In this document: one piece after another, positions 9,517-18,453 of the stretch
Layout: every line of letters starts with the position of its first letter
Position numbering within the stretch: position 1 is the first letter of the stretch
Assembly: GCF_009828585.1 (NCBI RefSeq)
Contig: NZ_WSRZ01000002.1
Location: forward strand, 124,001-188,000
Origin: Shewanella litoralis
GTDB taxonomy: Bacteria; Pseudomonadota; Gammaproteobacteria; Enterobacterales; Shewanellaceae
Length of the DNA: 64,000 bases
Direction of reading: 5' to 3'
The notes under the pieces: model-generated
Seen by the model: the letters and a program-made list of their open reading frames with translations, nothing else
The model's database searches: none
Told to the model about the DNA's origin: nothing
Made by a program: the position numbers and the translations under genes

Positions 9517-9781
9517 ATACCATTCCGCATTAATAAGTGACCACTCAGAATGCATCCAGCGGTTTTTGATTAAGGCGTCGCTATGTAGTAATGGTTATTC
9601 CCTTTCAAATAGCGAGAACGCAAAGCAAAAGCCGCTGGGGCATTCCTTTCTGGCGAGTTTTAAAAGGGCTTACACTGCGTTGCATGACTTCGAAAGAGAA
9701 CAACTATTCATTCAGTCATACGCCTTGTTTAAACCCTTTTAAATTCTCGCTGAGAGATCATTTACTAACGCGGAATGGTAT
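9517..9781. repeat. MITE-like inverted-repeat element A, copy 2
   Basis: A 265-bp element with terminal inverted repeats ATACCATTCCGC / GCGGAATGGTAT that continue imperfectly inward (about 19 of the first 23 bases pair). At the seventh base of the end it has C paired with G, where copy 1 has G paired with C. That compensatory difference supports selection or copying as a folded unit. It ends 4 bp from the stop codon of the 9786-11705 gene. No target duplication is clear. Confidence 0.87.
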
Positions 9782-9785
9782 AAGC

Positions 9786-11705
9786 TTATCGTTTGAGCGA
9801 CAAAATAGTCACGCCTTTTTGCTCAAGCTTAAGCGGGGTATCTAATTGATAAGATTGTTGATTGATAATATCAACGCCTTGAGTATTACCATTAAATACG
9901 CTGCTAAAGCGTTGTAAGTCGAGCGCTACGCTTTGCTCATTTTTATTGTAAATAATCAACAAGGTTTCATTATCTGCATGGCGGCTTTGCACGTATACGC
10001 CATCTTTAGGCACAAAATGACGTAAATTGCCGTGTTGTATTGCCGCAGAATTTTTACGGTAATTGAGCAGGCTACGCATAAACGACAATGTCGCTTGTTG
10101 CTGGATATCTAAGCCTTCACCGGTAAAAGCGTTGACCTTATCTTGTGGCCACCCTCCCGGGAAATCACCGCGCACCGCGCCATCGTTTCTGCCTTCACTT
10201 GGGCTTTGCATTAGCACTTCAGTGCCATAAAAAATCTGTGGAATGCGGTTACTGGTGAGCACGTAGGCCATTGCGATATTAAACAAGCCTAAATCGTTTT
10301 TCATTAAGCTGTATAAACGGTTGGTGTCGTGATTGCCCTCAAATAACACTAAGTCTGTCGGCTTGGCATACACCACATCGTCGGCTAAGCGTTGGTACAA
10401 ATTAATTAAGCCAGTGTCCCAGCCTTCTGGCTCGGTTAAACTGGCAATCAAAGTGTCGTACAGTGGAAAGTCCATCATACTTGGGGTGTATGAGGTGTAA
10501 CCATCGTTATTTTGTTTACCTGCCTGCCAATAACTCACGGTAATCGGGTTGCTTGTCCACTCTTCGCCAACAATATTAAAGTTTGGGTATTCGTCCATAA
10601 TGGCTTTAGACCAATGGGTTAAAAATGCTTTGTCTGCATAAGAGTAGGTGTCTTCGCGTATACCACTCAAGCCTGCATATTCAACCCACCAAATGCTGTT
10701 TTGAATTAAGTAAGTTGCCATGTGTGGATCAGTTTGGTTCATGTCGGGCATGGTGTCGGTAAACCAGCCTTGGTCAAAATCAGCGGTGTCACTGGTCACA
10801 GCGTATGGGTCTTGTACTGTGGTGCGGCGGTGGCTGGTGTAGAGAATGTCTTGCGGATTTTGCTGCCAGGCTTGTTGGCCGTTAACCCAGGTTTCGCTCG
10901 GAAAATCGGCCATCCATTGATGACCTGAGCCCATGTGATTCACAATGACATCTTTAATCACCCCAATGCCAAAGCTACGCGCCTCTTGCACTAGTGCCTG
11001 GTACTCTTCGTTGGTTCCAAAACGTGGGTCTATTTGATAAAAATGGGTGGTTGAATAACCGTGATAAGAATACTTATCTTGGTTGTTTTCAAGCAGCGGG
11101 TTAATCCATAGCTGAGTCACACCTAAATCGTGCAGGTAGGGCAGCGCTTTGCGGATCCCCAAAATGTCGCCACCGTGACGACCACCATCAAAGCTACGAT
11201 CGCTCTTTTCGAGCATGCTTGGGTGATTATCGTTATCTGGATTGCCGTTAACAAAGCGGTCTGGGGTGATTAAGTAAATCACATCTTTATTGCTAAACCC
11301 CTGGCGTTCGCGCGCTCCAGGCTCCCGTGCTTGAATGGCATAATCAAATTGTTCGACTAGCTGATCATTATCATAAAGGCCAATTTTTAGTTGTTGTGCT
11401 TTGGCATCTTGTAAATCTAAATTGATAAACAAATGATTGGGGCTTGCGGTTTGCTCAACGTTGACCAGCTTTACACCCTGGGCGTTGAGCAGTTTAACCT
11501 GGTGGCCACGAATATTGTCGCCAGCAACCAATAATTGCAGTTGTGGATTGTGCATCCCTGCCCACCATGAAAGGGGCTCAACGTTAATCTGTGCATTAAC
11601 AGACAATGCACAGCAACACATCGCCAATCCTAAAAAAGCTGAGCCGGCAAACAAACGGTTTTTTGCTGGCTTTGGTGTGTGTATATGGCTAGTTGATAAA
11701 GTCAT
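9786..11705 (-). CDS. GH13 cyclomaltodextrinase/neopullulanase-like amylase, exported
   Basis: 639 residues with a cleavable signal peptide (hydrophobic about 20-37, cleavage near SVNA-Q). It has an N-terminal beta domain (about 40-130) of the type found in cyclomaltodextrinases and SusA-like enzymes. The barrel follows, with DVIYLITPDRFVNG, region I IKDVIVNHMG, region II GIREDTYSY (Asp nucleophile), region III NIVGEEWT (Glu) and region IV FEGNHDTNR. Expected action is hydrolysis of cyclodextrins, pullulan or maltodextrins in the periplasm. A ribosome site AGGACA precedes the ATG. It is 70 bp downstream of the halogenase-like gene, probably in one transcript with it. Confidence 0.9.
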   Translation of the reverse strand: MTLSTSHIHTPKPAKNRLFAGSAFLGLAMCCCALSVNAQINVEPLSWWAGMHNPQLQLLVAGDNIRGHQVKLLNAQGVKLVNVEQTASPNHLFINLDLQDAKAQQLKIGLYDNDQLVEQFDYAIQAREPGARERQGFSNKDVIYLITPDRFVNGNPDNDNHPSMLEKSDRSFDGGRHGGDILGIRKALPYLHDLGVTQLWINPLLENNQDKYSYHGYSTTHFYQIDPRFGTNEEYQALVQEARSFGIGVIKDVIVNHMGSGHQWMADFPSETWVNGQQAWQQNPQDILYTSHRRTTVQDPYAVTSDTADFDQGWFTDTMPDMNQTDPHMATYLIQNSIWWVEYAGLSGIREDTYSYADKAFLTHWSKAIMDEYPNFNIVGEEWTSNPITVSYWQAGKQNNDGYTSYTPSMMDFPLYDTLIASLTEPEGWDTGLINLYQRLADDVVYAKPTDLVLFEGNHDTNRLYSLMKNDLGLFNIAMAYVLTSNRIPQIFYGTEVLMQSPSEGRNDGAVRGDFPGGWPQDKVNAFTGEGLDIQQQATLSFMRSLLNYRKNSAAIQHGNLRHFVPKDGVYVQSRHADNETLLIIYNKNEQSVALDLQRFSSVFNGNTQGVDIINQQSYQLDTPLKLEQKGVTILSLKR

Positions 11706-11775
11706 ATTGTGTCCTATGTGGTTTTTATCTTGTTATTTATAACGTTAATGAGTCTTATTGGTTAACGTAAACAGG

Positions 11776-13299
11776 TTAAAGCGCCTTAATAAACGCGCTA
11801 TGTTCAGGCATGTTGGCAACTGTGGTGTTAATCACTTTGCTTATGTTGCCTAAATAATCTTGTAATGCTGCTGGCTCAACCGCTGCCGCGAGCGGGTGAA
11901 AGTCTGCCGGTTTAATGCCCTGGCCGAGCATCACCTGGATCCAGGCGGCTTCGGTAAACAGTTCGTCTTGATGCCTAAATACGCAGGCTGTTTGGCTAAA
12001 TAAATCGATTTTTTGCTGCAGGCTGTCGGGAATACTCATGTCGCGGCAATGCTGCCATAAACCGCGGTTATCTGGCTCTGTTTGTTTGGCGTTGAGGTGG
12101 TAGTGCAAAATAATAAAGTCGCGAATTTGTTCAAACTCAGTTTGTGATTGACGATTAAACTCATCCACTTGTTGAGATTGAATGCCGTGATGCGGAAACA
12201 ATTTAGTTAGACGAATTATCGCCGATTGCACTAAATGTAAGCTGGTGGATTCTAGCGGCTCTAAAAATCCGCTCGATAAACCAATCGCGATACAGTTTTT
12301 ATGCCACTGCGTTACCCGTCTGCCCGTGGTGAAATTGATTTTACGGGGCTCAGCTAATGGTGTGCCATCAAGGTTGGCGAGTAATAGTTGTTTTGCTTGT
12401 GCATCACTCATGTATTGGCTGCTATAAACAATGCCATTGCCGGTGCGATGTTGCAGCGGGATCCGCCATTGCCAACCTGCATCATGTGCGGTGGCTTTAG
12501 TGTAGGGCAGCAGTGGATGGGTACTTTCACACGGCACGGCGTAGGCACTGTCACAAGGTAGCCAATGTTGCCAGTTTTCATAATCGACACCGAGCGCTTG
12601 CTCTATTAATAGGGCAGAAAAGCCCGAGCAGTCGATAAATAAATCACCGGCGATGGTTTGGCCGCTTTGCAAGATCACACTGGCAATATTGCCGCTGCTA
12701 TCAAGTATGGTGTTATCTATTTTACCTTCAAGGCGCTTAACACTGCGTTGCGAGCAATATTGTTGCAGCATGGTGGCATATAAGCTGGCATCAAAATGGT
12801 AGGCATGAGTAATGCCCGACATTTGTGCATTGGGAATAGTGGCAATAGGCTGAAATTTATTGTGTTTAGCGGCCTGGTAATTAATGGAATAACGCCAAAA
12901 GTCTGCCGGATTGTATTGCGAGTTTGAGTCAGCGTTGTGAGCTGCCTGGGCGCAAAGCCAATAATGGTGGAATGATGTAAAACCTAGGTCGCGGCCTACA
13001 TTGCCAAAGGCGTGCATGTAAGCATCACCTTGCTGATACCAGTTTTCAAATTCGATGCCCAATTTATAAGTGGCTTGGGTTGCGTTAATAAAGTCGCTTT
13101 CTTTAATGCCCAGCACACTATTAAAAATTTGTAGCGGTGGGATTGTCGCTTCGCCCACACCAATAGTGCCAATGGCGTCAGACTCGATGAGAGTAATATG
13201 GAGTTGGGTGTTGAACAACCTCGCTAGCATGGCCGCTGTCATCCACCCTGAGGTGCCGCCGCCCACAATGACAATGTTTTTTATTGTTGTTTGTTTCAT
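11776..13299 (-). CDS. Flavin-dependent tryptophan-halogenase-family protein
   Basis: 507 residues. The N-terminal FAD motif GGGTSGWMTAAML, the lysine in ATYKLGIEFENW, the WQWRIP (WxWxIP) halogenase motif and SGFLEPLESTSLHL containing the catalytic-region glutamate are all intact, so every signature of a PrnA-like halogenase is visible. Homologues often sit beside TonB-dependent receptors in carbohydrate loci of Xanthomonas, Caulobacter and Shewanella, and their natural substrates are mostly unknown. No flavin reductase gene is nearby. There is no signal peptide, so it is cytoplasmic. It sits between the receptor and the exported amylases, and a terminator hairpin in front of it may lower its expression relative to the receptor. 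Confidence 0.9.
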   Translation of the reverse strand: MKQTTIKNIVIVGGGTSGWMTAAMLARLFNTQLHITLIESDAIGTIGVGEATIPPLQIFNSVLGIKESDFINATQATYKLGIEFENWYQQGDAYMHAFGNVGRDLGFTSFHHYWLCAQAAHNADSNSQYNPADFWRYSINYQAAKHNKFQPIATIPNAQMSGITHAYHFDASLYATMLQQYCSQRSVKRLEGKIDNTILDSSGNIASVILQSGQTIAGDLFIDCSGFSALLIEQALGVDYENWQHWLPCDSAYAVPCESTHPLLPYTKATAHDAGWQWRIPLQHRTGNGIVYSSQYMSDAQAKQLLLANLDGTPLAEPRKINFTTGRRVTQWHKNCIAIGLSSGFLEPLESTSLHLVQSAIIRLTKLFPHHGIQSQQVDEFNRQSQTEFEQIRDFIILHYHLNAKQTEPDNRGLWQHCRDMSIPDSLQQKIDLFSQTACVFRHQDELFTEAAWIQVMLGQGIKPADFHPLAAAVEPAALQDYLGNISKVINTTVANMPEHSAFIKAL

Positions 13300-13340
13300 T
13301 GTTATCGCCTTTGTTTATTGTGTGATGAGTGCAATAAATT

Positions 13341-13373
13341 AAAAAAGCCCCTGTAAAAGGTACAGAGGCTTTT
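13341..13373 (-). terminator. Rho-independent terminator between TonB receptor and halogenase genes
   Basis: On the minus strand AAAGCCTCTGTA pairs with TACAGGGGCTTT (one mismatched position) around a short loop, followed by a T run. It lies in the 100-bp gap after the receptor stop, so it probably sets a step-down in expression towards the downstream genes. Confidence 0.75.
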
Positions 13374-13399
13374 GAGGGAGGTTTTATATTACAAGCCGT

Positions 13400-16120
13400 T
13401 TAGAACTTGTAGTTAGCACCTAACATAAAGTTACGGCCATAGTTTTGATAATCACGAACGTGGCGTGCATCTTCACCTGTGTACGAGGTAAAGGGCTCAT
13501 TGGTTAGGTTGTTGACCTGGAACTGAACCGATAGACCGTATAGTGCATCGATGCCGCTTTCGGTAAAGTCATAACCAATTTGCGCATCGACTACGGTTTC
13601 AGCTTTCACGTTAACGTTAACGCGCGTTAAGCTGATTGCGGTCACTTCACCTAGGAAATCACTACGGTAGCGAGAACTAATACGTGCTTCAAAGCCGGCG
13701 TTCTCATAATAAACCGTTGCGTTAAAGGTTTTTTCTGATAAGCCTGGTAATGTTGTCGCCGCGCTATCTGAGGTTTCTTTCACTTCACTGTCGTTATAAG
13801 AACCACTTAAGATGGTACCAAAACCTTCAAGTTGATCAGCAAACAAGCCAAAATCTAGCGATAAAGAGGCTTCAATACCTTGTACATAACCGCCTTGACC
13901 ATTTTGTGGTTGAGACACAAGCCCGATTGGGTTGTCGTCAGGACCTTGAGGTAAAATAGTACTAAAATCAAAGGCTGATTGTTGGTCATAGACGTAGTTT
14001 TCTAGGTCTTTATAGAAAACAGCTAACGAGAAGTAACCTTGATCGCTAAAGTAGTTTTCGTAGCTAATGTCATATTGACGCGCTAACCAAGGACGTAATT
14101 CAGGATTACCTGCACCACCTGACCAGTTAACACCGTCGTTTGGATTTTCATTGTAGCTAAAGTTAACGTTAGCATTCATTTTGTCCATACGCGCACGGGT
14201 TAGGGTACGTGCTGCAGCAAAGCGAACCATTTGACCGTCGGCAACTTCAAAGCCTAAATTCATGCTCGGTAACCATTCAACGTAAGAGTCACCCGCGGTG
14301 CGAGGCGTTAATACCACGTTACCATCTTCTACGGTTGCAACCGTGCCGTCTGAACTTTGGTCAGTATGTACCGCTTGTAAACCGACGTTACCCGTTAGTG
14401 GGAAACCCATTAATTCAGATTCAAGGTTTGCTTTAACAAACACGGTAGAGACTTCTTCTGAAATGGCCCAAGAGTTAGTTGCACGAGATAAATCGACATC
14501 TGCTACGTCAGTTTCGGTGTAACCGCCGGCATTATAAAATGCTAATGAGTCGTAGCTAAGTACATCACCCATACCGAAAAAGTCGAGTGAAGTTGGTGAT
14601 AGTAAGAATTGATCTGGCACGGTTTCTAGGTAGTTATCTGACCCATCGTAGCCGGCAAGTGTTAAGTAATAGCCTTTATCAAGCTTACTCTTGTCGCGAT
14701 TTGTGCGATTAACACCAAATTCAACGCTACGAACAGCGCCTTCATCAAAGATGTACTCAGCACTTAAACGGAACGAGTTTAGCTCATCTTCAATTTCTGG
14801 TTTATTGATAAAACCGTCTTGGGTGTTAGGCCCTAATGGGCTGCCCCAGCCGAGTGGGTCGCCTAATTTAATCACATTTGGATCGGCGTAATCTAAGTTG
14901 TGAGTAAAGTCATAACCGCCATCGCCATTATAGGCAAAACCTAAGTCATCAACCGCGCCAACACCAGTACCACGACCTGTGCCGCTGTAACTTTCCATAC
15001 CAATGTCGGTACGATCGGCTTTTGACATTGCAATGTCAGCTTCAACGCGCCAGTTATCATTGATGGTGTATTTGTTGTTCCAGCCAATTGATAACGAGTC
15101 AGCATCACGTTTGTTGACATCGTTACGTACCACAACTTCAGCGCCATTAATGGTGCCTTGAGTCACTAAACCATTTTCTGTCGTTAATGCAGAAACACCA
15201 CCGTTGCTACCCCAAGCTGCTGGGATTTCAATACCACGTAAACGTTGGTCATCGGTAAATTTGGTGTAGTAAATATCAACCACAGAGGTAAATTGCTCGT
15301 TAGGTGCATATTCAAATACCGCTAACACACCATCGCGCTCTAATTCGCTTGAACGAACAAATGGTTTTGCTCCACCTAATACGCTATCGCCTTCAGCATT
15401 TTCTGGGTAACCCCAAGCCTGCCAGCGCTCTTCTTGGTTTGGCGACATCATACGAGCATAGCCTAATGCAATACCGATAGTGTCGTCAGCAAACTGGTCA
15501 ATGTATGAAATGCTGCCGCGGTAGCCAGTGTCTTCTGAACCACTGTTTAATGAACCTAAATCGTTCATTTCGCCACGTAATGACATGGCAAAGGTTTGCT
15601 CGCCATGGGTTAATGGGCTAATGGTTTGCATGTCTACTGTGCCGCCGATGGCTTGTGCCATGACCGAGGCATCAGGGGTTTTATACACCACAACACGGTT
15701 AAGTAATTCAGAAGGGTATTGGTCAAATTCAACGCCACGGTTGTCGTTGACTGACGCTTGTTCGCGACCGTTTAAGGTGGCGGTAGTAAAGTCTGGGCCT
15801 AAGCCACGAATAGAAATAACGTTTGCACGGCCATCAAGACGCTGTGCGGCAATGCCGGGTAAACGTGCTAGAGATTCCGCGATACTGACGTCTGGTAATT
15901 TACCAATGTCTTCTGCAGAAATGGCTTCAACGATTGAAGATGAAGACATTTTTAATGATTGTGATTCTTGTAAACTGCGACGAATACCAGTGACCTGGAT
16001 CACTTCAATATTTTCTTCAGCGGTTTCTGTTGTTTGTACATCATCTGCAGCGTAAGCGCTGATACTGGCACCCGCGGCAGCTAATGCTAACGTAAGTAGG
16101 CTCGGTTTAAATAGCAACAT
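13400..16120 (-). CDS. TonB-dependent outer-membrane receptor for maltodextrin-type glycans
   Basis: 906 residues. A signal peptide ends near AYA-ADD (about residue 24), followed by a TonB-box-like IEVIQVTG. The plug domain contains IRRSLQESQSLK, IGKLPDVSIAESLARLPG and ISIRGLGPDFT, typical of the TonB-Xanth-Caul (TIGR01782) subfamily. A long beta-barrel ends in the aromatic NYKF expected for outer-membrane assembly. These receptors import oligosaccharides too large for porins, using TonB-ExbBD energy. A strong ribosome site (AAAGGGG) precedes the ATG. Two LacI-type operators lie in the divergent 530-bp promoter region. Maltodextrin as ligand is inferred from the surrounding hydrolases. Confidence 0.93.
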   Translation of the reverse strand: MLLFKPSLLTLALAAAGASISAYAADDVQTTETAEENIEVIQVTGIRRSLQESQSLKMSSSSIVEAISAEDIGKLPDVSIAESLARLPGIAAQRLDGRANVISIRGLGPDFTTATLNGREQASVNDNRGVEFDQYPSELLNRVVVYKTPDASVMAQAIGGTVDMQTISPLTHGEQTFAMSLRGEMNDLGSLNSGSEDTGYRGSISYIDQFADDTIGIALGYARMMSPNQEERWQAWGYPENAEGDSVLGGAKPFVRSSELERDGVLAVFEYAPNEQFTSVVDIYYTKFTDDQRLRGIEIPAAWGSNGGVSALTTENGLVTQGTINGAEVVVRNDVNKRDADSLSIGWNNKYTINDNWRVEADIAMSKADRTDIGMESYSGTGRGTGVGAVDDLGFAYNGDGGYDFTHNLDYADPNVIKLGDPLGWGSPLGPNTQDGFINKPEIEDELNSFRLSAEYIFDEGAVRSVEFGVNRTNRDKSKLDKGYYLTLAGYDGSDNYLETVPDQFLLSPTSLDFFGMGDVLSYDSLAFYNAGGYTETDVADVDLSRATNSWAISEEVSTVFVKANLESELMGFPLTGNVGLQAVHTDQSSDGTVATVEDGNVVLTPRTAGDSYVEWLPSMNLGFEVADGQMVRFAAARTLTRARMDKMNANVNFSYNENPNDGVNWSGGAGNPELRPWLARQYDISYENYFSDQGYFSLAVFYKDLENYVYDQQSAFDFSTILPQGPDDNPIGLVSQPQNGQGGYVQGIEASLSLDFGLFADQLEGFGTILSGSYNDSEVKETSDSAATTLPGLSEKTFNATVYYENAGFEARISSRYRSDFLGEVTAISLTRVNVNVKAETVVDAQIGYDFTESGIDALYGLSVQFQVNNLTNEPFTSYTGEDARHVRDYQNYGRNFMLGANYKF

Positions 16121-16353
16121 TCATCTTTCCCCTTTAGTGAACACTTAACAGCTGGATTTAGGTCGAGTGTTAGTGTTCTTTTGAATTTTGGTTACAGTCT
16201 TTATTGTGTTTATGCCCCAGCATGCTTAATAACTATGATAAATATCTATGATAAATAATTATTATAAGTGACTGCATAAGTGCTGGAGTTATGACCAAAT
16301 TGTTGCACAACAGTGACGATACTACTCCCAGTACACTTTTGCCGACAATATTA

Positions 16354-16367
16354 TGCATACGTATTCA
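16354..16367. promoter_or_regulatory. LacI-type operator (receptor side)
   Basis: TGCATACGTATTCA, identical to the site upstream of the GH97 gene. It is 234 bp before the TonB receptor start. Confidence 0.75.
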
Positions 16368-16502
16368 AAGCTCTCTGCAGAGGTTTAGAGCGGCAATTGT
16401 ATATTTAAAAGCCATTGTGGTTAGCATTTAAATAATGTCTAAGTTGCTGTTTATAAATAATATAAATCGTTATGTGTGACGTAATTAAGCTATTTATTTC
16501 TT

Positions 16503-16516
16503 TGCATACGTATGCA
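16503..16516. promoter_or_regulatory. LacI-type operator (alpha-glucosidase side), perfect palindrome
   Basis: TGCATACGTATGCA, a perfect 14-bp palindrome and the best of the four sites. It is 135 bp before the alpha-glucosidase start. Confidence 0.78.
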
Positions 16517-16650
16517 GGTGTATTGAACCTGATTTCCTTATTCACGTATCCTCAGGGATAACAATAAAACAACAGCGGACCGTTACTCGTTCGCAACATA
16601 AAGTTAACTTTCGGGTCTTGGGACGGGTTAACTTACTTTAAGGGGAAACA

Positions 16651-18282
16651 ATGGGTCAGGTAACCTGGTGGCGCGGAGGAGTGATTTATCAAGTCTATCC
16701 TCGCAGTTTGATGGATTCGAATGGCGATGGCGTCGGTGACTTGCAGGGCATTATTGCCAAGCTTGATTATATTGCTAGCCTCAATGTTGATGCGATATGG
16801 ATTTCTCCTTTCTTTAAATCACCAATGAAAGATTTTGGTTACGACATCAGTGACTATCTTGAAATTGACCCGTTATTTGGCACCATGGCTGATTTTGATC
16901 AACTTATTGAACAGGCACATCTACGCAATATTAAAGTGGTTATTGACCAGGTATTAAGTCATACCTCTGATCAACATGCGTGGTTTGAGCAAAGTCGCCA
17001 AAGTCGTGATAACGATAAAGCTGATTGGTACGTGTGGGCGGATCCTAAAGATGATGGTAGCGCGCCAAACAACTGGTTAGCTATTTTTGGTGGTTGTGCA
17101 TGGGAATGGGAGCCTCGTCGTCAGCAGTATTACTTACATAACTTCCTTAAAAGCCAACCAGATTTAAATTTCCATTGCCCACAGGTGCGTCAGGCGGTGT
17201 TAAACAACGTCGAGTTTTGGCTTAAAAAGGGTGTCGATGGTTTCCGTCTTGATGCAATCACGTTTTGTTATCATGATGAGCAATTACGCGACAACCCTGC
17301 TAAACCGAAAGACCAACGCCAAGGCCGCGGGTTCAGCGAAGACAATCCTTATGCGTACCAATATCATTATTACAATAATACCCGTCCGCAAACGGTGGGC
17401 TTTATTGAAGAGTTACGTGCATTGATTAACCGCTATCCTGGCGCGGTGACATTAGGTGAAGTCTCGTCAGAAGATTCACTCGCTACTATGGCCGAATACA
17501 CTCAGGGCGATGATCGTTTACATATGGCCTACAGTTTTGAGTTATTAACCGATGATTTTAGTGCGGCCTATATTCGCCAAACAGTAGAAGAATTAGAAGC
17601 CAGTATTGGTGACGGTTGGCCATGTTGGGCAATTGGCAACCACGATGTTCAACGTGTTGCCACGCGTTGGGGTAAAGAGCAAGCTAACCCGACCATGGTT
17701 AAAATGCTCAATGCCATGTTGTTTTCGTTACGCGGTAGTGTCTGCAGCTATCAAGGCGAAGAGTTAGGGTTAACCGAGGCGCCAATCGAATTTAACCAGT
17801 TACAAGACCCGTTTGGCATTACCTTTTGGCCAATGTTTAAAGGTCGTGATGGTTGTCGTACGCCAATGCCCTGGGTTAAGTCTGCCGACAATGCCGGCTT
17901 TAGCCATACACAACCCTGGTTACCCATCTCAGCAGAGCACATCGATAGTGCAGTGGATGTACAAGAAGTCGATAGCGACTCTATTTTAAACAGTTATCGT
18001 CACTTTTTAGCATGGCGTAAACAACAGAATGTGTTAATTGACGGTGATATCCAATTTGTCGATGCACACCCAAATGTGTTGGCGTTTGTTAGAACATTGG
18101 GTTCGCAGCGGATGTTGGTATTATTTAACTTATCGATTCAGCAATCACAGTTTGAGTTAGCTGACATTAAGGTTAACAGTGTGCTTGATGGACATGGGCT
18201 AGCCACAGGGCATCAAGATAAGCAGCAAGCAAACACCATTGTGTTGCCAAGCTTTAGCAGCTTTTATGCCTTTATAGACTAA
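16651..18282 (+). CDS. GH13 alpha-glucosidase, cytoplasmic (GH13_23-like)
   Basis: 543 residues with no signal peptide. Catalytic residues are visible at Asp201 (GFRLDAITF, nucleophile), Glu270 (LGEVSSED, acid/base) and Asp332 (AIGNHDVQR). Region I reads VIDQVLSHTSDQH, with Ser in place of the more usual Asn, as I recall for the Halomonas-type alpha-glucosidase subgroup. The enzyme should hydrolyse short alpha-1,4 or alpha-1,6 glucosides imported by the transporter, yielding glucose. AAGGGG precedes the ATG. It is divergent from the TonB receptor under shared operators and followed by a terminator before the hexose transporter gene. Confidence 0.93.
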   Translation: MGQVTWWRGGVIYQVYPRSLMDSNGDGVGDLQGIIAKLDYIASLNVDAIWISPFFKSPMKDFGYDISDYLEIDPLFGTMADFDQLIEQAHLRNIKVVIDQVLSHTSDQHAWFEQSRQSRDNDKADWYVWADPKDDGSAPNNWLAIFGGCAWEWEPRRQQYYLHNFLKSQPDLNFHCPQVRQAVLNNVEFWLKKGVDGFRLDAITFCYHDEQLRDNPAKPKDQRQGRGFSEDNPYAYQYHYYNNTRPQTVGFIEELRALINRYPGAVTLGEVSSEDSLATMAEYTQGDDRLHMAYSFELLTDDFSAAYIRQTVEELEASIGDGWPCWAIGNHDVQRVATRWGKEQANPTMVKMLNAMLFSLRGSVCSYQGEELGLTEAPIEFNQLQDPFGITFWPMFKGRDGCRTPMPWVKSADNAGFSHTQPWLPISAEHIDSAVDVQEVDSDSILNSYRHFLAWRKQQNVLIDGDIQFVDAHPNVLAFVRTLGSQRMLVLFNLSIQQSQFELADIKVNSVLDGHGLATGHQDKQQANTIVLPSFSSFYAFID

Positions 18283-18289
18283 TTTAATT

Positions 18290-18322
18290 AAGCCGAAATA
18301 CTCAGAGTACTTCGGCTTTTTT
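18290..18322 (+). terminator. Rho-independent terminator after alpha-glucosidase gene
   Basis: AAGCCGAAxTACTC pairs with GAGTAxTTCGGCTT around a minimal loop, followed by TTTT. Confidence 0.8.
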
Positions 18323-18453
18323 GATCTAAACGCGGTATATCGAATTGAATTTTCCTTGGTATGTCATCACAGTGATATCACAGCAGATATCCAAAATACC
18401 TAAATTAAAATCAACATAACGCAATCTACATAACTAACAAGAAGAGACCAATT

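Larger units (their letters stand above)
16121..16650. promoter_or_regulatory. Divergent control region, TonB receptor / alpha-glucosidase
   Basis: A 530-bp AT-rich gap with two LacI-type palindromes, 16354-16367 and 16503-16516, whose centres are 149 bp apart, a distance compatible with looping. No coding frame is credible. The promoter elements themselves could not be assigned with confidence. Confidence 0.65.

Noticed and set aside
15528-16055. 175-codon open frame antisense to the TonB receptor gene
   Set aside because: It is fully inside a well-supported gene on the other strand, has no ribosome site and its translation resembles no protein family.
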